Shown: positions 51,755-60,516 of the stretch, one piece after another
How positions within the stretch are numbered: position 1 is the stretch's first letter
Layout: the number at the start of each line of letters is the position of its first letter
Assembly: GCF_002167005.1 (NCBI RefSeq)
Contig: NZ_NHTN01000018.1
Span: 1 to 60,676, forward strand
Source: Indiicoccus explosivorum
GTDB taxonomy: Bacteria; Bacillota; Bacilli; Bacillales_A; Planococcaceae
Length of the DNA stretch: 60,676 nt
Direction: 5' to 3'
Position numbers and translations under genes: made by a program
Notes under the pieces: model-generated
What the model saw: only the letters and a program-made list of their open reading frames with translations
The model's database searches: none
Told to the model about the DNA's origin: nothing

Positions 51755-52339
51755 CTACCCCTTCGTCAGCGTTTTAAACTCCGACCAGTCAATGATGCGG
51801 GGAAGATCCTCTCCCCGGTTATACACCTGGTCCTTCACAATGACACGGACACCCGCCCCTTCAAGTGTTCTGGTCACCGCCGGTTTATCGTCCACATAGA
51901 AATCAAGATCCAGTTCCCGGATGATCTCCGCTTTTTCATGGTCATCCATTCCGCAGAAAAAACGGCTGTCATGCACAGGAAACCCTTGCGCTGCCAGCCA
52001 TTCCTTCGTGCGTCCGCAATGCTCCTTCGGCCGGGCGGTTACATAATAGATTTCATGTCCTTCCCGCTCCAGTTCCTGCAAGGTTTCAGCCGCCTTCGGG
52101 TAAAGAGGGCAGGAAGTAAAATAGATTTCTTCAAGCGAACGGTTCCACATCTCTTTTCCTTCCGTCTCTGTCAGCCCGAATGGCTCATGGATCTCCACCC
52201 GTTCGATCGCTTCGAATTCGGCAACGGAAAGGTCCTTGCCGAGCTTTTGATTGTACAAGTTAAAGGCGTGCCGGCGGAGGTCGATCAGCGTGTCGTCGAC
52301 ATCAAATCCGAATTTCAGAGCAGTGCCGGATTCAGTCAT
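51755..52339 (-). CDS. HAD-family 5'-nucleotidase-like phosphatase
   Basis: A 194-residue HAD-superfamily phosphatase. Motif I is FDVDDTLIDL, motif II falls in YYVTARPKE, and motif IV in LDFYVDDKPAV. The organisation is that of the 5'(3')-deoxyribonucleotidase/YorS-like group. The start (ATG at 52339) overlaps the end of the GTP cyclohydrolase II gene, so the two are co-translated; a GTG at 52351 is an alternative. Confidence 0.85.
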   Translation of the reverse strand: MTESGTALKFGFDVDDTLIDLRRHAFNLYNQKLGKDLSVAEFEAIERVEIHEPFGLTETEGKEMWNRSLEEIYFTSCPLYPKAAETLQELEREGHEIYYVTARPKEHCGRTKEWLAAQGFPVHDSRFFCGMDDHEKAEIIRELDLDFYVDDKPAVTRTLEGAGVRVIVKDQVYNRGEDLPRIIDWSEFKTLTKG

Positions 52340-53081
52340 CCTCGTCTTCACCCTTTAAATGCCCGGAGCGGTTTATCTTTGTTGCCAAGTAGCGTTCATT
52401 GTACTCGGATACATCTCCCCAAAGCGCGACCCTCTTGACGTTTTCCAGCCCGGATTCCTCCAGCGCCCGGAGTTTCCGCGGATTGTTCGTGAGAAGTGTG
52501 ACCGGTTTTTCCCGAAGCGATTTCAGCACACGGATGGCGTCGCCGTAATCGCGGGCATCGTCCGCAAAGCCGAGCTCTTCATTGGCCTGAACGGTATCGT
52601 ACCCTTTTTCCTGGAGCACGTAAGCCATCGCTTTGCTGAACAGTCCGATTCCGCGGCCTTCGTGATTCGCGAGATAGAACAGAGCACCGGCTCCATAATC
52701 GGCGATCTGCTGCATCGATTCCTTCAGCTGGTAGCCGCAGTCGCATCGCTTGCTGCCGAATATATCCCCGGTATGGCAGATGGAGTGCATCCGGATCAGC
52801 GCATCCTCAGCATGTTCGAAATCGCCGTAGACCAGCACGCTCGACTGCTGGTACTCTGCGAGATTCGCTGAAGAAAGCCGACTGATGATGCTTTCATAGT
52901 CCTCTGTCACTTCGCACTGACTGAGCCAGCAATACCATTGGAATTCGACGGTTTCTCCGTACAGATTGACGGGGAGCCGGACGGGACCGACCAAGTAAAT
53001 CGCGCCTTCTTCAGCCGGAACCAGGCGTATTTTATCTTTTAAGGCAGCCATCGCTTCAGGCTGCAGTGAAGTTTGTCTCAT
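52332..53081 (-). CDS. GTP cyclohydrolase II, stand-alone
   Basis: A 249-residue RibA-type enzyme, lacking a DHBP synthase domain. The zinc cysteines are Cys102, Cys113 and Cys115 (HSICHTGDIFGSKRCDCG). Other RibA motifs are EGRGIGLFSK, ANEELGFADDARDYG and LLTNNPRK. Compared with E. coli RibA it has ~48 extra N-terminal residues, and NHEGRGIGL replaces the usual RQEGRGIGL. It would open the GTP ring for riboflavin or a related pathway, but it is not in a rib operon; it is coupled to a HAD phosphatase, which could act on its product (inference). Confidence 0.85.
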   Translation of the reverse strand: MRQTSLQPEAMAALKDKIRLVPAEEGAIYLVGPVRLPVNLYGETVEFQWYCWLSQCEVTEDYESIISRLSSANLAEYQQSSVLVYGDFEHAEDALIRMHSICHTGDIFGSKRCDCGYQLKESMQQIADYGAGALFYLANHEGRGIGLFSKAMAYVLQEKGYDTVQANEELGFADDARDYGDAIRVLKSLREKPVTLLTNNPRKLRALEESGLENVKRVALWGDVSEYNERYLATKINRSGHLKGEDEDD

Positions 53082-53134
53082 CGGAATTCCTCCTTCATGA
53101 ATAATAAATTACGCATATCGGAGCCGTTTATCAA

Positions 53135-54190
53135 CTAAATTGTCTCAGTCTCGAACAGTCCCGACCCCGGCAGCTGCTCAATGAATGATGAACCGAACAG
53201 GCGGGCGGGTGTATAACTGCCGCCGGGAAATCGCTGCCGAAGAAGGCGGTCGGACATTTCCAAGGCACCCCAGACGGTCAGATCGTACGTATTGGCTGTG
53301 CGTATCCGGACGGTGACGGCTTCTCCGCGCGCATTCACGGCCTCTCCCCAAATGAACGCCGGTGAGCGTTCTCTGGATTCGCGGTCCGGTCCCGGTTTCC
53401 GGCGGTCAGCGAAGCGGTCGAGCCGGCTTTTCACGAAACGGGAATTCAGAATCGGCCGGCCGGCGGCAGCAAAACGGGCAGCGCAGATCCGGGCTTTCGA
53501 CATGGGGATCCAAGTCGAGATGTCCAGGATCCCCGTCGTGTGGAAAGCGGTCGACACATCGCCCCACGGAATGCCCATAGCTGTTTTCAGCCCCCGGCCG
53601 AAGTCGATTTTCCGGACTTGGCTGCCGAGCGGAACTGGCAGAAGGACGCCGGATTGCCGGATGGCGCTGTCACCGCCCAAACCGTCGATCATGGTTTTTA
53701 AGGTGCCGCGGGAAACGCCTGAATCAGTATCGAAACCGAGTGACAGCCGTTCTGTGTCCGGCATCAGCTCTTGCAGCCGCAAGGCGGTGCAGTCGGTCGG
53801 GATCACATCGAAGCCGGCACCGGAGCATAAAACGACCCCTTGCCGGACTGCTTTTTCATGCTGGGCATGCGTATGCTCGAACACAGCGATTTCCCCTGTG
53901 ATATCCAAGTAATGGGCGCCGGCTGAGAGACAGGCGCTGACCATGGGTGCGCTCGTATTTCTGAAAGGCCCTGCACAATGCAGGACAAGCCTTATGCCCT
54001 CAAGGTGCTTGGCGATGTCGTGTTCCAGCGGAAAGATGCGGGATTCGAGCTCCAGTTCCCGGGCGAGCGATGTAATCGCTGTTTCACTGCGTCCTGCGAG
54101 GACCGGGGAAAGACCCCGTTTTTTTGCTTCCCGGGCGATCAGTCCGCCGGTATAGCCGTTGGCACCGTAAATCATCCAATTTGAAGCCAT
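53135..54190 (-). CDS. Saccharopine-dehydrogenase-like NAD(P)-binding protein
   Basis: A 351-residue protein of the saccharopine dehydrogenase/trans-acting enoyl reductase group. The N-terminal Rossmann motif is MIYGANGYTGGLIA, followed by VLAGRSE, LVLHCAGPFRN, HYLDITGE and GAGFDVIPTDC, all typical. It is not expected to make lysine; members reduce lipid or polyketide-like substrates. Last minus-strand gene of a group including GTP cyclohydrolase II; AAAAAGGAGGCGG on the minus strand precedes the ATG. Confidence 0.88.
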   Translation of the reverse strand: MASNWMIYGANGYTGGLIAREAKKRGLSPVLAGRSETAITSLARELELESRIFPLEHDIAKHLEGIRLVLHCAGPFRNTSAPMVSACLSAGAHYLDITGEIAVFEHTHAQHEKAVRQGVVLCSGAGFDVIPTDCTALRLQELMPDTERLSLGFDTDSGVSRGTLKTMIDGLGGDSAIRQSGVLLPVPLGSQVRKIDFGRGLKTAMGIPWGDVSTAFHTTGILDISTWIPMSKARICAARFAAAGRPILNSRFVKSRLDRFADRRKPGPDRESRERSPAFIWGEAVNARGEAVTVRIRTANTYDLTVWGALEMSDRLLRQRFPGGSYTPARLFGSSFIEQLPGSGLFETETI

Positions 54191-54330
54191 AGCAGTCAGC
54201 CGCCTCCTTTTTGTATAAGTGTATCAGTTCAAGCGCCGGCAATGAATCCATCTGTCCGTCACGCGAAGATTGCAGGGAGCTGGCCAGACCAGTAAAGTAG
54301 AAGCAGGAATAGCGGAGGCGGGTGCGGAAT

Positions 54331-54756
54331 ATGATGGATATGGCAATGAGGGAAGTGTCGGCTCTTGACGAAGGAGTTGTTTTGCAGCTGCTGGCCTATG
54401 CAGCGGCCGAAAACCAGGCAGCCGGATTATTCAAGGGATATGTCCACCGGCTGAAAGGGCGCTACCTATATATTGCAGAGGTGGAGAATGAAATCCGGGG
54501 CTGTATCGGGATTTGGCCGACAGAGGACTCGGACGCTGAGATTCTGCATATCGCTGTGGAGCCAAGGTACCGAAAATCCGGAATCGGCGCCCAAATGATT
54601 TCCAGGGTCCAAGAAAGCCATCAGTTCAGAAGAATGGAAGCGGAAACAGATGAAGAAGCGGTCGGATTTTATCGGAACTGCGGTTTCCGAATTGAAAGTT
54701 TGGGTGAAAAGTACTTGGACGTGGAGCGGTTCAAGTGCATCAAGGAATTTTCCTGA
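54331..54756 (+). CDS. GNAT family N-acetyltransferase
   Basis: A 141-residue acetyltransferase. The acetyl-CoA loop region is ILHIAVEPRYRKSGIGAQMI (R-x-x-G-x-G/A as RKSGIGA) and FYRNCGFRIESLGEKYL follows. The start is uncertain: GGAGG at 54314-54318 suits the ATG at 54331 better than a GTG at 54322. Acceptor unknown. Confidence 0.82.
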   Translation: MMDMAMREVSALDEGVVLQLLAYAAAENQAAGLFKGYVHRLKGRYLYIAEVENEIRGCIGIWPTEDSDAEILHIAVEPRYRKSGIGAQMISRVQESHQFRRMEAETDEEAVGFYRNCGFRIESLGEKYLDVERFKCIKEFS

Positions 54757-54804
54757 TTTGATTTACGATAGCCGGAGTGATGGCGGAAAGAGGCGGTTAG
54801 GGAT

Positions 54805-55866
54805 ATGGATGACTTAAAAATGACGGCAGCCTGCCTGCACGCGGGGCTTGATCCGGCAAGTGCGTCTTATCTGGGCGAAGGCGCCTGGCATGACGCATGG
54901 TGCCTTGTGCATGAGGGAGAAGCGTTTGTCCTTCGCATTCCAAAAGAGGAAGCGTATGGGCGGAAGATCGAATACGATGAAGCAGCCTTGAATGCGGAGT
55001 ACGGCGGAACAGCGCTGTATTATGGAACGGTCAATCAGGCGGTTCCTGGCGCCGCTCCGGCGTTTTTTAAGTATTACATATCGTCAGACTTGTGCTATAC
55101 GATTGAAACGTTCGCAGGCACCGCATTGGATCTTCACTCATTGAATTCGGAAAAAGCCCGTGCCATCGGATATGCAATTGGTGAAATATACCGAAAAACA
55201 GAAGAGGTGCCGGTCGAATTGACCGGTCTCGGCTATCTGGCCTGGTCAGCTGAGCGGGGGCTTCACGGGGAATTCGATTTCGATTTCAGGCAGTTCATGG
55301 AAGAAGAATGCAATGAATTCAAGGGGGATTATGAGGCGCTGTGCAGCCGCGAATCCGGCTGGTCCGACCCAAAAGTTGAAACTGCGCTTGAGACAGCCAT
55401 CCAGACGCGCAAGCGGGCGTTCACCTCCCTGAAGATGACAAACCAGGACGCTTCTCCTGAAAACATCCTGCTTCACCACGGGGAGGTCCGGCTGATCGAT
55501 CCGTATCCGATCATTTATCACGGCGCTGTAATGGCGGGCAATTTCATGAATTTGTATGAAATGCTTTTTGCTGCTCTCGCTGAAACGGAACGCTACAGAA
55601 AGCACCGGTTCGGCGAATGCCGGGAAACGCTGCAGGCCATCGCACACGGTTTCCTCCAGGGGTATTGTGAAAACAGTATCCAAAAGATCCAGGAAGTGCG
55701 GGGAGAACAATTCCTGCAAGTGCTTCAGACGGCGGTTGCGCATTGGCAGATGCTGGAGAAAGGGGTAGCGGAAAGTGAAAAAGTCCGATACGGCAGCAGG
55801 GAAATGATCCTGGCCCGTCTCGTTCAGCTGCAGGCGGAACTGAAACGGCTGGCGGCGTTCCTCTGA
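54805..55866 (+). CDS. Aminoglycoside-phosphotransferase-like kinase
   Basis: A 353-residue protein-kinase-like (APH) enzyme. The N-lobe has YLGEGAWHDAWCLV and FVLRIPKEE with the ATP-binding Lys. The catalytic loop is TNQDASPENILLH, where the usual His of HxD is Asn (NQD), and the metal-binding Asp is in VRLIDPYP. It probably phosphorylates a small metabolite, but the group is broad. GGCGGTTAGGG precedes the ATG. Confidence 0.82.
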   Translation: MDDLKMTAACLHAGLDPASASYLGEGAWHDAWCLVHEGEAFVLRIPKEEAYGRKIEYDEAALNAEYGGTALYYGTVNQAVPGAAPAFFKYYISSDLCYTIETFAGTALDLHSLNSEKARAIGYAIGEIYRKTEEVPVELTGLGYLAWSAERGLHGEFDFDFRQFMEEECNEFKGDYEALCSRESGWSDPKVETALETAIQTRKRAFTSLKMTNQDASPENILLHHGEVRLIDPYPIIYHGAVMAGNFMNLYEMLFAALAETERYRKHRFGECRETLQAIAHGFLQGYCENSIQKIQEVRGEQFLQVLQTAVAHWQMLEKGVAESEKVRYGSREMILARLVQLQAELKRLAAFL

Positions 55867-55876
55867 GGCAAAAGGA

Positions 55877-55903
55877 AAAGCCATCCGTTTTCCGGATGGC
55901 TTT
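55877..55903. terminator. Bidirectional terminator
   Basis: AAAGCCATCCG-TTTTC-CGGATGGCTTT between convergent genes. Confidence 0.88.
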
Positions 55904-55935
55904 CCGATCGGCGCAGCCTTTTTTCCTGCTGCATC

Positions 55936-56760
55936 TTATCGGGCGTTCATTTCACTCGGCTTCGGTCCTTTTCGTTCATCCCGATTAAGTCCGTCGATGG
56001 CAGACATATCATCGGCAGAGAGTGTGAAATCGAATACATTGAAATTCTCTTCGATCCGCGACGGGGTCACGGATTTCGGGATGACGATATTCTCGCGCTG
56101 AAGGTGCCAGCGGATGACGACTTGGGCCGGCGTCTTTCCATGCGCTTCCGCAATCCGGACAACGTTATCATCCTTCAGCACCTCCCCGCCCTGCTGGAGA
56201 GGGCTCCATGCCTCCAGGTAAATCTTATGTTCCTCGCAGAACCCCTTCAGTTCGCGCTGCGCAAGGTATGGATGACATTCGACCTGATTCAGGACCGGCG
56301 GAATTTCTGTCTCGGCGAGCAGGCGTTCCAAGTGCTCGATTTCAAAATTACAGACACCGATCGCTTTAACCCGGCCGTCCTTATAAAGCTTCTCCAGTGC
56401 CTTGTATGTATCGACATACTCGTCGAATTCAGGCGTCGGCCAGTGGATCAGGTACAGGTCGACATAGTCGAGACCAAGACGTTCCAGGCTTTCATCAAAA
56501 GCGCGGAGCGTATTTTCATATCCTTGATCACTGTTCCAGACCTTGGTCGTGATGAACAATTCTTCCCGTGGCACACCCGATTCTTTAATTGCGCGCCCGA
56601 CCCCTTCCTCATTTTTATAAATCATGGCTGTATCGATCGAGCGGTACCCTGTCTCGATCGCTTTTTTGACAGCGACCGCCGCTTCGTCGTTTCCTACCTG
56701 CCATACGCCAAAGCCGAGCTGCGGCATTTCGAGGTTATTGTTCAATGTTACGAAATCCAT
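55936..56760 (-). CDS. Aldo/keto reductase (AKR5-type)
   Basis: A 274-residue NADPH-dependent aldo/keto reductase like B. subtilis YvgN/YtbE. QLGFGVWQV, YRSIDTAMIYKNEEGVG with the catalytic Asp and Tyr, LIHWP with the catalytic His, GVCNF and IVIPKSVTPSRIEEN are present. The ATG at 56760 follows AAAAGGAG; the eight-codon-earlier start includes that site. It probably detoxifies aldehydes such as methylglyoxal (family knowledge). Confidence 0.93.
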   Translation of the reverse strand: MDFVTLNNNLEMPQLGFGVWQVGNDEAAVAVKKAIETGYRSIDTAMIYKNEEGVGRAIKESGVPREELFITTKVWNSDQGYENTLRAFDESLERLGLDYVDLYLIHWPTPEFDEYVDTYKALEKLYKDGRVKAIGVCNFEIEHLERLLAETEIPPVLNQVECHPYLAQRELKGFCEEHKIYLEAWSPLQQGGEVLKDDNVVRIAEAHGKTPAQVVIRWHLQRENIVIPKSVTPSRIEENFNVFDFTLSADDMSAIDGLNRDERKGPKPSEMNAR

Positions 56761-56882
56761 CAGGCATTTCTCCTTTTCTATCAAAGTAATTGGTATTTTA
56801 CAGAAATTCCGGCAGAAAAGCTAACAGTACCAATCTCCGTATTCCCGCTGTAAAATGAAAGAGGGAAAAGGAGTGGATTGAA

Positions 56883-58277
56883 TTGACAACAGCAGCAGTG
56901 ATCGGCGGAGGCATCACCGGTCTTTCCGCTTTGCACTATTTGCAGGAACTGAACCGGGAACAGCAGTTGGGATTGGATCTTGTGCTGGTCGAACAGAACG
57001 AGCGGCTCGGCGGTAAAATCCGTACAATAAAAGAGGACGGATTTATCATGGAAGGCGGAGCGGATTCGATTGTCGCCCGCCATAATAGCGTGACTTCACT
57101 CACGGAAGAACTCGGACTGGAAGAACGCACCGTTCATAATGCGACCGGTGTTTCTTTCCTCTACATGGACCGGGAACTCCATGCGATCCCAGAGGATACC
57201 ATTTTCGGGATTCCGATGACGGTCGATGCGCTGAACCGCTCGACTCTCGTCTCGGAAGAAGGGAAGCAGCGAGCGCTCCGGGATCTGGAGACGGCCAATG
57301 ACCGGTTTACAGCCGAGAGTTCGATCGGTGAATTTTTGGAAGCCTTCCTTGGTGAAGAGCTGACGGAACGGCAGATTGCGCCGATGCTGTCAGGTGTCTA
57401 TTCCGGGGATCTCCATGAACTGACACTGGCTTCTACACTGCCGTTCCTGCTAGATTACAAAAACGAATTCGGCAGCATCATAAGGGGGCTCGAGGCGAAC
57501 AAGAGCAAGTTTCAGGCAGCGGCCGACAAAAAATTTTTGTCCTTCGACGATGGGCTGGCTGTGCTGATCGACCGGCTGGAAGAAAAATTAGAGGATGTCC
57601 GGATTTTACGCGGCAGCAGACCGGAAGAGATCAGACGGCAAAACAGCGGCTACACCATCGTCCTGAAAAGCGGCCAGGAAGTGGCGGCGGATTTCATCGT
57701 GTTCGCGGTCCCGCATAAAGCAGCCGAGCAGCTCCTGCCTTCGCCTGAACTGCAGGAGGCATTCGGTAAACTGAAAAATTCTTCGCTCACCAGCATTTAT
57801 CTCGGTTTCGACCTTCCGGATTCAGAGCTGCCTGCGGAGGGGACCGGCTTTATCGTAGCAGGAGAGCGCGATATCCGATGTGATGCATGCACATGGACAA
57901 GCCGGAAATGGCCGCACACATCCGGTGACCGCCGGCTGCTGGTCCGGCTGTTCTATAAGAGTTCCAGTCCCGGTTACGAGAATCTTGAAACCATGACGGA
58001 AGGTGAGCTTTCGGAGGTGGCGCTTGAAGATATCAGGAGCAGCCTGGGAATCAGTGCAGAGCCAGTCGCTGTTGAAGTGACGCGCTGGGATGACCTGATG
58101 CCGAATTACACGCTTCAGCATGAAGACACTGTCGGCGGACTGGAACAACAGCTGACGGAACAATACCCGGGCGTTTACCTTGCAGGCGCTTCTTACTATG
58201 GAGTCGGAATCGGCGCATGCATCGAGAGCGGTAAAAAAACGGCCGAGGCGATCGCCGGCCAGCTCGTCACCAGCTGA
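56883..58277 (+). CDS. hemY: Coproporphyrinogen III / protoporphyrinogen oxidase
   Basis: A 464-residue FAD enzyme of heme synthesis (HemY/CgoX type), which in Firmicutes oxidises coproporphyrinogen III. FAD-binding GGGITGL is at 8-14, then ERLGGKIRT, MEGGADSIVA, the C-terminal GASYYGVGIGACIESG and the TVGGLEQQL segment. It starts with TTG, preceded by AAAGGAGTGG. It is separate from hemE and hemH, which are usually adjacent in Bacillus. Confidence 0.93.
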   Translation: MTTAAVIGGGITGLSALHYLQELNREQQLGLDLVLVEQNERLGGKIRTIKEDGFIMEGGADSIVARHNSVTSLTEELGLEERTVHNATGVSFLYMDRELHAIPEDTIFGIPMTVDALNRSTLVSEEGKQRALRDLETANDRFTAESSIGEFLEAFLGEELTERQIAPMLSGVYSGDLHELTLASTLPFLLDYKNEFGSIIRGLEANKSKFQAAADKKFLSFDDGLAVLIDRLEEKLEDVRILRGSRPEEIRRQNSGYTIVLKSGQEVAADFIVFAVPHKAAEQLLPSPELQEAFGKLKNSSLTSIYLGFDLPDSELPAEGTGFIVAGERDIRCDACTWTSRKWPHTSGDRRLLVRLFYKSSSPGYENLETMTEGELSEVALEDIRSSLGISAEPVAVEVTRWDDLMPNYTLQHEDTVGGLEQQLTEQYPGVYLAGASYYGVGIGACIESGKKTAEAIAGQLVTS

Positions 58278-58285
58278 CGGGATTA

Positions 58286-58324
58286 GCCTGTATTCTGTAA
58301 TCCTGCAGAATACAGGCGTTTTTT
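58286..58324 (+). terminator. hemY terminator
   Basis: GCCTGTATTCTG and CAGAATACAGGC form a perfect stem followed by TTTTTT. Confidence 0.9.
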
Positions 58325-58377
58325 GTTCGCCGGTTGTATGGTATTCTTGAAAAAAATGGAACGGAGTGTGGCGGCAA

Positions 58378-58770
58378 ATGAAACTGAAAGAAATGGATGA
58401 CACGATCCTCGGTCTTCTTGGCATTGAATTCAAAGAAACCTCAGATGAAAAGGTAGTGGCGACGATGCCCGTTGATTCGCGGACGCACCAGCCGTTCGGA
58501 CTCCTCCATGGCGGCGCTTCGGTTGTACTGGCCGAATCGGTCGCAAGTATCGGCACCTGGAATTTGATCGACCAGGCGACAGAAACAGCGGCCGGCCTTG
58601 AAATCAACGCAAACCACATCCGGGGAAAACAGAGCGGGACGGTGACCGCGACCGGCACACCGGTACATAAGGGGCGCACGACGATGGTTTGGGATGTCCG
58701 GATCACCGACGAGGAAGGGAAGCTGATCTGTATATCAAGGTGCACTGTAGCGGTAATCCGGAAGAATTGA
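58378..58770 (+). CDS. menI: 1,4-Dihydroxy-2-naphthoyl-CoA thioesterase MenI
   Basis: A 130-residue hotdog thioesterase closely resembling B. subtilis YuxO/MenI. The motif HGGASVVLAESVAS includes the catalytic Glu, with DSRTHQPFG, GLEINANHI and ICISRCTVAVI also matching. It removes CoA in menaquinone synthesis (family knowledge). GGAGTG precedes the ATG at 58378. Not linked to other men genes here. Confidence 0.88.
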   Translation: MKLKEMDDTILGLLGIEFKETSDEKVVATMPVDSRTHQPFGLLHGGASVVLAESVASIGTWNLIDQATETAAGLEINANHIRGKQSGTVTATGTPVHKGRTTMVWDVRITDEEGKLICISRCTVAVIRKN

Positions 58771-58776
58771 CGTTAT

Positions 58777-58819
58777 ATTGATCCGGATCAATGTCCTCAG
58801 CCGCTGTCCGGGTTATAAT
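58777..58819 (+). promoter_or_regulatory. fhs promoter with a palindromic operator candidate
   Basis: A perfect 16-bp palindrome ATTGATCCGGATCAAT (58777-58792) ends at the -35 region; TATAAT follows at 58814-58819, 33 bp before the fhs ATG. The -35 itself (ATGTCC) is weak, suggesting regulated use, possibly by a factor bound to the palindrome. Confidence 0.5.
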
Positions 58820-58851
58820 GGATGAAAAATCGGAAAGCAGAGGATGGACGA

Positions 58852-60516
58852 ATGACACAGACTGATCTGTCGATTGCCACAGCAGCAGAGATGCTGCCGA
58901 TTACACAAATCGCCGAGCGTGCCGGTATACCGGAAAATGCACTTGAACCTTATGGTCATTATAAAGCCAAAATCAATCTGGAAAAATTACCGCCCGCTGT
59001 ACAACAAGGGAAAGTCGTACTTGTAACAGCGATCAGCCCAACACCGGCTGGAGAAGGGAAATCTACAGTTACGGTAGGGATTGCGGATGCACTTGGCCTG
59101 CTGGATGAGTCGGTCATGGTTGCGCTGCGGGAACCTTCTCTCGGGCCGGTCATGGGGATGAAAGGCGGTGCGACAGGCGGCGGTTTCGCCCAAGTCCTGC
59201 CGATGGAAGACATCAACCTGCACTTCACCGGTGATATCCACGCGATCACTACGGCGAATAACGCACTCGCCGCCCTGATCGATAATCATATCCATCAAGG
59301 GAATATCCTGCGGCTCGATCCGCGGCGCATCACATGGAAACGGGTTTTGGACATGAATGACCGGGCACTCCGTCATGTGACGGTCGGTCTCGGAGGACCG
59401 GCGCACGGGATGCCGCGCGAAGACGGCTTCGATATTACGGTCGCTTCCGAAATCATGGCGGTCCTGTGCCTCGCCGTGTCACTGGAAGATCTGAAGGAGC
59501 GGCTCGCCCAGATGCTTGTGGGCTACACATACGACCGTGAACCGGTGACAGTACGGGATCTCGGAGTGGAAGGTGCGCTGACACTCTTATTGAAAGAGGC
59601 ATTCAAACCGAACCTCGTACAGACCATCGGAAGGACGCCGGCATTGGTCCACGGCGGTCCGTTCGCCAACATCGCGCATGGCTGCAACTCTCTCATAGCG
59701 ACGAATACCGCCCGCAGGCTTGCGGATGTGGTCGTGACAGAGGCCGGGTTCGGCGCGGATCTCGGCGCTGAAAAATTCATGCATATTAAATCCCGCCAAG
59801 GGGGATTCAGTCCGGATGCTGTTGTCATCGTCGCGACCGTCCGCGCCCTGAAGATGCACGGGGGCGTCGGGAAAAGCCAGCTTACAGAACCGGACCCTGA
59901 AGCGGTCAGACGCGGCTTGCCGAATTTGGTCAAGCACATGGAGACCATCCGCCAGTTCGGGATCGAACCCGTCATCGCGCTGAACCGCTTTGTGACAGAT
60001 TCCGCTGAAGAACTCCGGGTGATTTTGGATTGGGCAGAAAAAGCGGGAGTGGCTGCAGCCGTGGCGGACGTTTGGGGAAAAGGCGGCGAAGGCGGCCTGG
60101 CTGTGGCCAGACTGGTGAAACAGGAACTGGAGCGTCCAAAAAACTTCCGGCGTCTTTATGATGTGACGGATCCGGTTGAAGAAAAGCTGGAGGCGATCGT
60201 CCGTGGGGTTTACGGCGGTGACAGAATCCAGCTGACAGACAAGGCCGCGAAACAGCTGGCTGAAATCAGGCGGCTCGGCTGGGATGCGCTTCCGCTCTGC
60301 ATGGCGAAAACGCAGTATTCCCTGTCCGATCAGCCGAAGCTGCTCGGCCGGCCGGAAGGCTTCACGGTCACAATCCGTGAAATCGTCCCGAAACTCGGTG
60401 CAGGCTTTCTCGTCTGTCTTACGGGTGACATTATGACGATGCCGGGTCTGCCGAAACAGCCGGCGGCGCTCCGGATGGACGTCGATGAACGAGGGCGGGC
60501 ACTTGGCCTTTTCTGA
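58852..60516 (+). CDS. fhs: Formate-tetrahydrofolate ligase
   Basis: A 554-residue enzyme that makes 10-formyltetrahydrofolate from formate, ATP and tetrahydrofolate. The nucleotide loop TPAGEGKST (near residue 62), [26 protein letters not shown], and [15 protein letters not shown] are family signatures; the C-terminus [17 protein letters not shown] matches in its end pattern. AGAGGATGG precedes the ATG at 58852; an ATG ten codons earlier lacks a ribosome-binding site. Full length. Confidence 0.96.
   Translation: MTQTDLSIATAAEMLPITQIAERAGIPENALEPYGHYKAKINLEKLPPAVQQGKVVLVTAISPTPAGEGKSTVTVGIADALGLLDESVMVALREPSLGPVMGMKGGATGGGFAQVLPMEDINLHFTGDIHAITTANNALAALIDNHIHQGNILRLDPRRITWKRVLDMNDRALRHVTVGLGGPAHGMPREDGFDITVASEIMAVLCLAVSLEDLKERLAQMLVGYTYDREPVTVRDLGVEGALTLLLKEAFKPNLVQTIGRTPALVHGGPFANIAHGCNSLIATNTARRLADVVVTEAGFGADLGAEKFMHIKSRQGGFSPDAVVIVATVRALKMHGGVGKSQLTEPDPEAVRRGLPNLVKHMETIRQFGIEPVIALNRFVTDSAEELRVILDWAEKAGVAAAVADVWGKGGEGGLAVARLVKQELERPKNFRRLYDVTDPVEEKLEAIVRGVYGGDRIQLTDKAAKQLAEIRRLGWDALPLCMAKTQYSLSDQPKLLGRPEGFTVTIREIVPKLGAGFLVCLTGDIMTMPGLPKQPAALRMDVDERGRALGLF

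Noticed and set aside
57822-58745. 307-codon minus-strand frame
   Set aside because: Covers the hemY end, its terminator and menI in antisense; no motif or ribosome-binding site.
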